Assembly: GCA_934217675.1 (NCBI GenBank)
Contig: CAKQCV010000058.1
Location: 1-14,521, forward strand
Direction: 5' to 3'
Source: an uncultured Prevotella sp.
Lineage (GTDB): Bacteria; Bacteroidota; Bacteroidia; Bacteroidales; Bacteroidaceae
Length of the DNA: 14,521 nucleotides
Shown: positions 1-5,804 of the stretch, piece by piece
Position numbering within the stretch: the stretch's first letter is position 1
How the letters are laid out: each line of letters opens with the position of its first letter
The notes under the pieces: model-generated
Told to the model about the DNA's origin: nothing
What the model saw: only the letters and a program-made list of their open reading frames with translations
Database searches by the model: none
Made by a program: the position numbers and the translations under genes

Positions 1-985
1 CTCCTGCGATACACATCGGCTCCTCCTCGTTGCAGATAGCAAGATCTTTCTCGCTGAGTTTGTGTTCAACGCCATCAAGAGTAACAAACGGTGTACCCTC
101 CGGCATTGTCTTGACAACGATTTTGTGTCCCTTCACCATATCGGCATCAAAACAGTGCAACGGCTGTCCGTAAGCCATCATTATATAGTTTGTGATGTCT
201 ACGATATTGTTGATAGGGCGCAGTCCTATCACGCGCAATTTTTCTTGCAGCCACTCCGGACTTTCCTTCACTTCGCATCCCGTCAGACTGACGCAGGCAT
301 ATCTTTTGCAAGCCTCTGTGCATACGATGTCAACATCAATAGGCATATCGTTGTTGTCAACGTTAAACGCGCTGCAGTCAGGTCTGTGTAACGATGTTTC
401 ATATCCGTTTCTTTTCAGCCACGCATACAAGTCGCGCGCCACTCCCCAGTGTGAGAGAGCATCAGCCCTGTTTGCCGTAATGTCTATTTCTATCAGCCAG
501 TCGCTTTCCAGATTGTAATATTCTGCAGCAGGAGTACCCACTTTGGCATCCTCCGGAAGAACAATAATTCCGTCATGACTTGTGCCCACTCCGATTTCGT
601 CTTCAGCACAAATCATTCCGAAGCTTTCCACTCCGCGCAGTTTCGATTTCTTTATCACAAACTCCTTGTCACCGTCGTACAGCACACATCCGAGGTCTGC
701 TACGATAACTTTCTGACCAGCAGCCACATTAGGTGCTCCACAAACGATTTGCGATGGTTGTTCATGTCCCAAATCAACAGTTGTAACATGTAAATGGTCT
801 GAATTTGGATGAGGTTCGCATGTCAGGACCTTTCCAACGAAAAGTCCTTTCAGTCCGCCTTTCACACTTTGCACTTCTTCCAAAGCGTCTACCTCAAGTC
901 CTTCAGATGTCAAGGCATCACACACTTGCTGAGGAGTCAAATCAAAATCAACATACTCCTTTAGCCATTTATAAGATATATTCAT
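1..985 (-). CDS. pheT: Phenylalanine--tRNA ligase beta subunit (N-terminal part, cut by window edge)
   Basis: Beta subunit of the alpha2beta2 phenylalanyl-tRNA synthetase, which charges tRNA-Phe in the cytoplasm. I translated it from the reverse complement: it begins MNISYKWLKEYVDFDLTP at the ATG whose complement is at 983-985 and stays open for 328 codons to the window edge. Seen: an N-terminal segment typical of PheT; an OB-fold tRNA-binding domain at about residues 40-150 (VGKVLTCEPHPNSDHLHV, then IVCGAPNV); ITANRADALSHWGVARDL at about 169-186; and a B3/B4 editing-domain start at about 220-328 with INNIVDITNYIMMAYGQPLH. The B5, catalytic-like and anticodon-binding domains lie outside the window (the family is about 800-820 aa). 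It has its own consensus promoter 39-70 bp upstream, so it is probably transcribed independently of the oxidoreductase gene before it. No strong Shine-Dalgarno is seen, as is common in Bacteroidetes. Confidence 0.97.
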   Translation of the reverse strand, partial: MNISYKWLKEYVDFDLTPQQVCDALTSEGLEVDALEEVQSVKGGLKGLFVGKVLTCEPHPNSDHLHVTTVDLGHEQPSQIVCGAPNVAAGQKVIVADLGCVLYDGDKEFVIKKSKLRGVESFGMICAEDEIGVGTSHDGIIVLPEDAKVGTPAAEYYNLESDWLIEIDITANRADALSHWGVARDLYAWLKRNGYETSLHRPDCSAFNVDNNDMPIDVDIVCTEACKRYACVSLTGCEVKESPEWLQEKLRVIGLRPINNIVDITNYIMMAYGQPLHCFDADMVKGHKIVVKTMPEGTPFVTLDGVEHKLSEKDLAICNEEEPMCIAG

Positions 986-1023
986 TATAATGTATATTTT
1001 ACTATTTCCTTTTCTGTTGGGCG

Positions 1024-1055
1024 CAAAAATACTAAAAAATAGCCGTTTACACAAA
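1024..1055 (-). promoter_or_regulatory. pheT promoter, Bacteroidetes type
   Basis: Read on the minus strand, TTTG (complement of 1052-1055) is followed after 20 nt by TATTTTTG (complement of 1024-1031). This matches the Bacteroidetes primary-sigma consensus TTTG-N19-21-TAnnTTTG. Transcription should start near 1015-1018, giving a leader of about 30 nt before the pheT ATG. The match is seen directly; activity is inferred. Confidence 0.8.
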
Positions 1056-1149
1056 TATTTTTCCACAAAACTACTGTTTCTGCGGAACATCTGCCGGTTA
1101 TATTCCAACACATCCCTTTGCGCCTACTTCTTTGTATCCTTTTTCTCGT

Positions 1150-2718
1150 TTACAGCCGCTCGATATAGTCGGCAGCAGCATTGGCACACCTCTCGCCGTC
1201 AACGCCAGCCGAAACAATTCCGCCTGCATATCCTGCACCTTCTCCACAAGGGAAGAGTCCCTCTACTGTTACGTGTTGCAGCGTTTCCCTGTCGCGCAAT
1301 ATCCTTACTGGCGAGGATGTTCTTGTTTCCACAGCGATTAGCACAGCATCGTTGGTGAGGAAGCCATGGCTCATGCTTCCGAACTTTTTAAAGCCCTGCT
1401 GCAGTCTTCGGCTTATCATGTTCGGTAGCCAGAAGTGGAGCGGACTTGAAATTACGCCAGGTGCATAGGAAGTTCTCGGCAGGTCATAGCTGAGCTTCGA
1501 GTTCACGAAGTCCGCCATACGCTGTGCCGGTGCCGTTTGTTTCATGTTTCCGTTTATCCAGCAGTCGTGTTCCAGTCTTGTTTGGAAATCCATCATCTTC
1601 AGTGTCGAATTGCCCTCTATGTCTTCAGGTCGCACCTCAACCACCATTCCGCTGTTCGACCACTGTGTGCCGCGGTTGCTCGGACTCATACCGTTCACCA
1701 CGATTTGCTCTTTTCCGGTTGCTGCCGGTATAACGAAGCCTCCGGGGCACATACAGAAGGAGTACACTCCCCTACCCTCAACCTGCGTAACAAAACTGTA
1801 TTCTGCTGCAGGCAGATATTTCCCTCTGCCCTGCTTGTTGTGGTATTGTATCTGGTCGATGAGCTGCGATGGGTGTTCAAGTCTCACACCCACAGCAATA
1901 CCCTTTGCCTCGATGTCAATTCCTTTATCGTTCAGATAATGATACACATCTCTTGCTGAATGACCTGTGGCAAGAATCACGGGACCGCGGAAGTTTACCT
2001 CTCTTCCCGTCGTAAGCTCCACCGCTTCAACGCCTTCCACTCGCCCGTTGTTTATGATAAGTGCCGTCATTTTGGTTTGGAAATGCACTTCGCCACCACA
2101 TTTTAATATGGTGTTTCTCATTGCCTCGATCACAGCCGGCAGTTTGTCAGTTCCGATATGCGGATGCGCATCGGCAAGGATTGCCGTGGATGCACCATGC
2201 TGACAGAACACGTTGAGAATTTTTTCCGTGTCGCCGCGCTTTTTACTTCTTGTGTATAATTTTCCGTCGGAGTAAGCTCCAGCTCCGCCTTCGCCAAAAC
2301 AGTAGTTGCTCTCAGGGTCCACTTGTTGTGTCTTTGTTATCTGCGAGAGGTCGCGCTTCCTGTCGCGTACGTTCTTTCCCCGTTCAATCACTATGGGCGT
2401 GTATCCGCGCTCAATCAGCCTTAGTGCGGCAAACAGTCCGCCAGGTCCTTCTCCAACCACGACTACCGCCTTTTTCCCTGCCACGTTTTGGTATTCAGTG
2501 TGCACATACTCATCGTCTTGAGGATTCTCGTTCACGTATACCCTCACCTTCAGGTTGATGAAGATATTGCGTTGCCTTGCGTCAACACTTCTTTTCAGTA
2601 TCCTCATTCCCTTTATTGTGCGTGCATCAATGGCACACTCTTCTGCGATATAGTTTTTCAGCAAGCTTTCCGTTGCCGCCACCTGTGGCGCAACCCTTAT
2701 CTGCAATTCTTTTACCAT
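1150..2718 (-). CDS. FAD-dependent oxidoreductase, COG2509-type (NAD(FAD)-utilising dehydrogenase)
   Basis: A 522-residue cytoplasmic flavoprotein whose exact substrate is not established for this family. Seen: an N-terminal alpha/beta segment (about 1-75) before the dinucleotide fold; the FAD-binding Rossmann motif VVVVGEGPGGLFAALRL at about 85-101 with IERG at the end of beta-2 (111-114); a conserved YCFGEGGAGAYSDGKLYTR block at about 139-157; the second FAD motif ILATGHSARD at 248-257; a FCMCPGGFVIPAATG block with two cysteines at 321-335; and the C-terminal FAD-contact block LFPCGEGAGYAGG at 488-500. It resembles uncharacterised FAD-dependent dehydrogenases widespread in bacteria, and its length is normal for them. 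No signal peptide or membrane segment is visible. The start is supported by a good ribosome binding site (AGGAGA, 6 nt before the ATG). It follows the Skp-like gene on the same strand, separated by a strong terminator that almost touches its ribosome binding site. No exact TAnnTTTG box is found before it. Confidence 0.92.
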   Translation of the reverse strand: MVKELQIRVAPQVAATESLLKNYIAEECAIDARTIKGMRILKRSVDARQRNIFINLKVRVYVNENPQDDEYVHTEYQNVAGKKAVVVVGEGPGGLFAALRLIERGYTPIVIERGKNVRDRKRDLSQITKTQQVDPESNYCFGEGGAGAYSDGKLYTRSKKRGDTEKILNVFCQHGASTAILADAHPHIGTDKLPAVIEAMRNTILKCGGEVHFQTKMTALIINNGRVEGVEAVELTTGREVNFRGPVILATGHSARDVYHYLNDKGIDIEAKGIAVGVRLEHPSQLIDQIQYHNKQGRGKYLPAAEYSFVTQVEGRGVYSFCMCPGGFVIPAATGKEQIVVNGMSPSNRGTQWSNSGMVVEVRPEDIEGNSTLKMMDFQTRLEHDCWINGNMKQTAPAQRMADFVNSKLSYDLPRTSYAPGVISSPLHFWLPNMISRRLQQGFKKFGSMSHGFLTNDAVLIAVETRTSSPVRILRDRETLQHVTVEGLFPCGEGAGYAGGIVSAGVDGERCANAAADYIERL

Positions 2719-2723
2719 TTTGG

Positions 2724-2729
2724 TCTCCT
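2724..2729 (-). promoter_or_regulatory. Strong Shine-Dalgarno of the FAD oxidoreductase gene
   Basis: On the minus strand AGGAGA precedes the ATG with a 5-6 nt spacer. This is unusual here because most genes in the window lack a clear Shine-Dalgarno. It fixes the start at 2718 and lies only about 10 nt downstream of a terminator U-tract. Confidence 0.7.
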
Positions 2730-2731
2730 GT

Positions 2732-2778
2732 TAAAAAATCAAGAAGCTCCACCGTAAGTTTCCACGGTGGAGCTTCTT
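2732..2778 (-). terminator. Rho-independent terminator after the Skp-like gene / before the oxidoreductase
   Basis: A perfect 15-bp inverted repeat (arms 2741-2755 and 2764-2778) encloses an 8-nt loop (2756-2763). On the minus strand it is followed by GA and then six T residues (complement of 2733-2738). It lies about 90 nt past the stop of the Skp-like gene and ends about 13 nt before the start codon of the oxidoreductase gene. It therefore terminates the former and could also act as an attenuator for the latter. Confidence 0.88.
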
Positions 2779-2870
2779 TACAAGTAAAGCATAATAGCAT
2801 ATAGCATTTCAAATAGCCATCAAATGGTATTTGTTTTCTACACCATTATTTATCCCGACGATATTTTGCT

Positions 2871-3467
2871 TTATTTCTTTGCCGTAGATTTATACGCCTT
2901 GTTAAGTCCGGCAACAACCTCGTTTGTAATGTCATAAGCTTTGTCGGCATAAAGGATATTGTCCCCTGCCTTGCTTATTATCAAGCCATACTTCTTGTCT
3001 TTGTTATATGCTGCGAGATAATGCTGGATGCTGTCGCGCAAAGCTTTGTTGAAGGTGTTTGTCTCATTCTGGAACTCTGCACCCAGTCTTTGCTGTAGAG
3101 CCTGCAAGTCGGCACCCTGCTTCTGCAAGCTTGCCTGCACGGCTTCTGCCTGTTGCTGCGTATACTTGTTGCTCTGCACATCTTGCTGGAATTTTGCAGC
3201 AGCTGCCTGTAGCGAGCGTTGCTTCTGTGCTAAAGTGTTTTCTATGTTCTGGCTCTTTTTCTGCAGAATGAGTGAATATTCCTTGCAGAACTTATACTGC
3301 GACATTATAGAGTCAACTTCAACGTATGCGATTTTCACGGCTCCTGTCGGTGCCGGTGCTGCTGCCTGTGCTTTTTCGTCAACCTTCTGTGCCTCCTTGT
3401 TGCATGAAGCAAATGTCAATGCAGCAACAGCAAATGCCGACATAAGGCGAAACATTTTCTTGTTCAT
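2871..3467 (-). CDS. OmpH/Skp-family periplasmic chaperone-like lipoprotein
   Basis: A 198-residue protein of the OmpH/Skp family, whose characterised members hold unfolded outer-membrane proteins in the periplasm. Seen: a signal peptide MNKKMFRLMSAFAVAALTFA followed by a lipobox-like FASC with Cys22; an Ala/Pro-rich linker at about 33-42; the Skp-type strand VKIAYVEVDSIMSQY at 44-58; a long Gln/Ala/Lys-rich coiled coil at about 66-135; and a C-terminal block YGLIISKAGDNILYADKAYDIT. An in-frame ATG at 3527 would give 20 more charged residues before the signal peptide and would sit only about 8 nt from the predicted transcription start. I therefore chose the ATG at 3467, preceded by purine-rich AAAAGAAGA. 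The lipobox suggests a membrane-anchored form, whereas classical Skp is soluble. A strong promoter and terminator flank it, so it is probably monocistronic or leads the oxidoreductase by read-through. Confidence 0.88.
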   Translation of the reverse strand: MNKKMFRLMSAFAVAALTFASCNKEAQKVDEKAQAAAPAPTGAVKIAYVEVDSIMSQYKFCKEYSLILQKKSQNIENTLAQKQRSLQAAAAKFQQDVQSNKYTQQQAEAVQASLQKQGADLQALQQRLGAEFQNETNTFNKALRDSIQHYLAAYNKDKKYGLIISKAGDNILYADKAYDITNEVVAGLNKAYKSTAKK

Positions 3468-3541
3468 TCTTCTTTTCAGTTTATTTGTTGTTTTTCTGCT
3501 CCTGATAAAGCGTATTCGCTCCTCCACGAGCTTTTGCGGTG

Positions 3542-3572
3542 CAAAGTTAGCGTTTTTTTTTAAACAACCAAA
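3542..3572 (-). promoter_or_regulatory. Promoter of the Skp-like lipoprotein gene
   Basis: On the minus strand TTTG (complement of 3569-3572), a 19-nt spacer and TAACTTTG (complement of 3542-3549) match the Bacteroidetes consensus exactly. The spacer contains a run of nine A residues. Start of transcription is expected near 3535, leaving a leader of about 68 nt before the ATG at 3467. Confidence 0.82.
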
Positions 3573-3581
3573 ATTATGACA

Positions 3582-3593
3582 TGCAATATTGCA
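3582..3593. repeat. 12-nt perfect palindrome upstream of the Skp-like promoter
   Basis: TGCAATATTGCA is a perfect palindrome whose near edge lies 10 bp upstream of the -33 box of the Skp-like gene. It could be a protein-binding site, but a 12-nt AT-containing palindrome can arise by chance. Confidence 0.3.
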
Positions 3594-3699
3594 CCAGTAT
3601 AAAATCTCATTCCATGATTACAGTTCGTGCAACTGCTGAAAGATGCTGGCATTGGTACTGGGAGAATGAAATGGAGAAGAATAAAATTTTTACAAAATA

Positions 3700-3813
3700 G
3701 CGCCACTTGCGCCACTTGCGCCATTGCGCCAATTACGCCAAAATAGCTAAAAATGGGGGTTTTTACTGTATTTTCTGTATTTGGCGCAATGGCGCAAGTG
3801 GCGTAAGTGGCGC
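3700..3813. repeat. 33-bp near-perfect inverted repeat built of GCGCCA-type tandem units
   Basis: The left arm (3700-3732) and the reverse complement of the right arm (3781-3813) are identical at 32 of 33 positions and are separated by 48 nt. Each arm is itself an array of 8-9 nt units: in the left arm GCGCCACTT twice, then GCGCCATT and GCGCCAA, with a degenerate ACGCCAAAA continuing into the loop. Neither strand has a T-tract after the stem, and the element lies outside the predicted leaders of both flanking genes. It is therefore unlikely to be a terminator or an untranslated-region element. It resembles a palindromic dispersed repeat (REP/MITE-like), but I cannot assign it to a named family. 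Confidence 0.8.
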
Positions 3814-4040
3814 AAACTCGAAAAAACGAAAATTCGGGATGCATCTTCTCTGACAAACTGAAAATGGAGAATTTTCCACTTCCTTTTACCTATCATGGCG
3901 GCACTTCTCCAGTGTTTGGCGGTCAGCTTTCGCCGTGTTAGCCGTCGTCTTTTGTGTGCCAACGACGGCGTTTATCAAGTTTGTCAAACGTTTTCACATC
4001 AATATTTGGCATTTATACTATAAAATAAGTAGCTCAAAAT

Positions 4041-4070
4041 TTTTTCTTTAGTAATTTTGTATTATCTTTG
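4041..4070 (+). promoter_or_regulatory. Promoter of the glycogen synthase-phosphorylase operon
   Basis: The -7 box TATCTTTG (4063-4070) matches TAnnTTTG exactly. The -33 position has a T-rich stretch (4040-4045) and no exact TTTG. Transcription should start near 4076-4079, about 16-19 nt before the ATG at 4095. A TTG at 4068 in frame with the synthase lies inside the -7 box, so it cannot be the start. Confidence 0.7.
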
Positions 4071-4094
4071 CAAGCGTACATTATATATGTTAGT

Positions 4095-5786
4095 ATGAAC
4101 AATAATCTATTAAAACCCGATTATATTTTCGAGTCAAGTTGGGAAGTATGCAATAAAGTTGGCGGAATTTATGCCGTATTGTCGACAAGAGCCAACACCA
4201 TGCAGAAGGAAATGAAAGATAAAGTGGTCTTTATCGGTCCTGACTGCTGGCACGAAAAAAAGAATCCGTATTTTGTTGAAGACGACAGCCTTTTTGCAGA
4301 ATGGAAAGAAAAGGCAGAGAAAGACGGACTTGTATTGAAAGTTGGAAGATGGAACATCCCGGGAGCCCCAATATCCATACTCGTGGACTTTGAGCAATAT
4401 TATAAGGTGAAAGATGACATCTACGGAAAGCTGTGGGAAGACTTTCAGGTGGACAGTCTGCATGCCTATGGCGACTACGACGAGGCTTCGATGTTCTCGT
4501 ATGCCGCAGCAAAGGTGGTGGAAAGTTTCTACAACTTCTATCTTGACAGCAAACAAAAAGTGATATACCACGGAAACGAATGGATGACCGGACTGGGACT
4601 GCTGTACATAAAGAAGTATATGCCGCAAATCGCAACTATCTTCACTACACATGCCACAAGCATAGGAAGAAGCATTGCCGGAAACAACAAACCACTCTAC
4701 GACTATCTTTTTGCATACAACGGCGATCAGATGGCTGGAGAGCTGAACATGCAGAGCAAACACTCGATTGAGAAACAGACAGCACACAACGTAGACTGCT
4801 TTACCACTGTGAGTGAGATAACGGCACGCGAATGCAAGGAACTGCTCGACAAACCGGCTGATGTGGTGCTGCCCAACGGATTTGAAGATGATTTCATACC
4901 TAAGGGAGCTGCATTTACAAGAAAGCGCAAGGTGGCAAGAAAGAAAATCCTTGAGGTGGCTAATGCACTGCTCGGCACAGACCTTGGCGACGACACAATG
5001 ATTGTGTCTACAAGCGGCAGGTATGAATTCAGAAACAAAGGCGTGGACGTGTATATCGAAGCAATGAACAGATTGCTGAGAGACAAGGAATTGAAAAAAA
5101 CGGTTGTAGCCTTTATAGAAGTGCCTGGATGGTGTGGAGAACCGAGACAAGACTTGATAGAACGCTTGAAGTCGGGAAAGAAATACGACACTCCGCTCGA
5201 TGTGCCGATGATTACGCACTGGCTCCACAATATGAGCCACGACAATGTGCTCGGAATGCTAAAGTATCTCGACATGCAGAACCGCAAGGACGACAGAGTG
5301 AAGCTGATTTTCCTTCCGTGCTATCTCGACGGAAACGATGGCATACTGAACATCAGCTACTACGACATAGTGCTTGGCAACGACCTCTGCATCTACCCTT
5401 CCTACTATGAGCCATGGGGCTACACTCCGCTTGAAGCAATTGCCTTCAAGGTGCCGTGCATAACGACCGACCTGGCTGGATTCGGACTGTGGGTGAACAG
5501 CGAACTGGGACACTATGGAGAGATTGCCGATGGAGTGAAAGTGGTGCACCGCACTGACTACAACTACTCTGAGGTGGCTGACTCTATAAAAGATACTGTG
5601 GCGGAATTCTCAAACATGACCGACAAGCAGATAAAGGCTATACGGACAAAGGCTTTCAATATGTCGAAAAAAGCTTTGTGGAGCGAATTTATCAAATTCT
5701 ACCACCAGGCTTACGATATGGCTCTGAAAAAAGCTGAGGAGAGAAAGCAGCTTGCATCCCCTGACAAAAAGAAATATAATTTATAA
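4095..5786 (+). CDS. Glycogen synthase, GT3 (eukaryotic/UDP-glucose) type
   Basis: A 563-residue cytoplasmic glycosyltransferase that should extend alpha-1,4-glucan chains. It resembles family GT3 (fungal and animal glycogen synthase) more than bacterial GlgA (GT5). Seen: the N-terminal WEVCNKVGGIYAVLSTRA block at 16-33 with the KVGG donor loop; YHGNEWMTGLGLLYIKK at 158-174; TTHATSIGR at 184-192; CFTTVSEITA followed by DVVLPNGF at 235-263; the GT-B second-domain GRYEFRNKGVDVY at 308-320 (Arg309 and Lys315 expected at the donor phosphates); and the E-x7-E motif in YEPWGYTPLEA at 438-448 with AGFGLWV. These match yeast and mammalian enzymes almost block for block. The C-terminal tail has only scattered basic residues (R517, K519, K525, K526) where eukaryotic enzymes carry a Gly6P-sensing arginine cluster. 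The start is ATG 4095 because longer in-frame starts overlap the promoter. It is followed 18 bp later by the phosphorylase gene. UDP-glucose as donor is inferred from the family. Confidence 0.92.
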   Translation: MNNNLLKPDYIFESSWEVCNKVGGIYAVLSTRANTMQKEMKDKVVFIGPDCWHEKKNPYFVEDDSLFAEWKEKAEKDGLVLKVGRWNIPGAPISILVDFEQYYKVKDDIYGKLWEDFQVDSLHAYGDYDEASMFSYAAAKVVESFYNFYLDSKQKVIYHGNEWMTGLGLLYIKKYMPQIATIFTTHATSIGRSIAGNNKPLYDYLFAYNGDQMAGELNMQSKHSIEKQTAHNVDCFTTVSEITARECKELLDKPADVVLPNGFEDDFIPKGAAFTRKRKVARKKILEVANALLGTDLGDDTMIVSTSGRYEFRNKGVDVYIEAMNRLLRDKELKKTVVAFIEVPGWCGEPRQDLIERLKSGKKYDTPLDVPMITHWLHNMSHDNVLGMLKYLDMQNRKDDRVKLIFLPCYLDGNDGILNISYYDIVLGNDLCIYPSYYEPWGYTPLEAIAFKVPCITTDLAGFGLWVNSELGHYGEIADGVKVVHRTDYNYSEVADSIKDTVAEFSNMTDKQIKAIRTKAFNMSKKALWSEFIKFYHQAYDMALKKAEERKQLASPDKKKYNL

Positions 5787-5804
5787 CCCAAAATAATAAA
5801 CACA

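Larger units (their letters stand above)
3573..4040. other. Divergent intergenic region without a supported gene
   Basis: About 470 bp between the promoter of the Skp-like gene (minus) and the promoter of the glycogen operon (plus). Open frames of 71 and 98 codons on the minus strand cross the inverted repeat, but they give low-complexity peptides (RHLRHLRHCAKY and VCATYATCAIAP) that are translations of the repeat units, so I do not call them genes. The region holds a 12-nt palindrome (3582-3593), the 33-bp inverted repeat (3700-3813) and two small hairpins (3860-3876 and 3941-3969, the latter with GCCGTCGT/ACGACGGC arms). No tRNA or recognisable RNA gene is seen. It may be the remnant of a dispersed non-coding element. 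Confidence 0.6.

Noticed and set aside
2786..2808. Repeated GCAT/TAGCAT units before the oxidoreductase gene
   Set aside because: Three short AT-rich copies; too little sequence to separate from chance.
3700..3813. CRISPR-like array
   Set aside because: The units are 8-9 nt with no spacers of even length, and the arrangement is an inverted repeat without cas genes.
3560..3962. Minus-strand open frames of 98 and 71 codons in the divergent intergenic region
   Set aside because: They cross the inverted repeat and give repetitive peptides dictated by the GCGCCA units. No ribosome binding site or recognisable domain is seen, and one overlaps the promoter of the Skp-like gene.
4134..5240. 368-codon open frame on the minus strand inside the glycogen synthase gene
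   Set aside because: It is antisense to a clearly conserved GT3 gene, is rich in Cys/His/Phe/Val as expected for a shadow frame, and has no domain.
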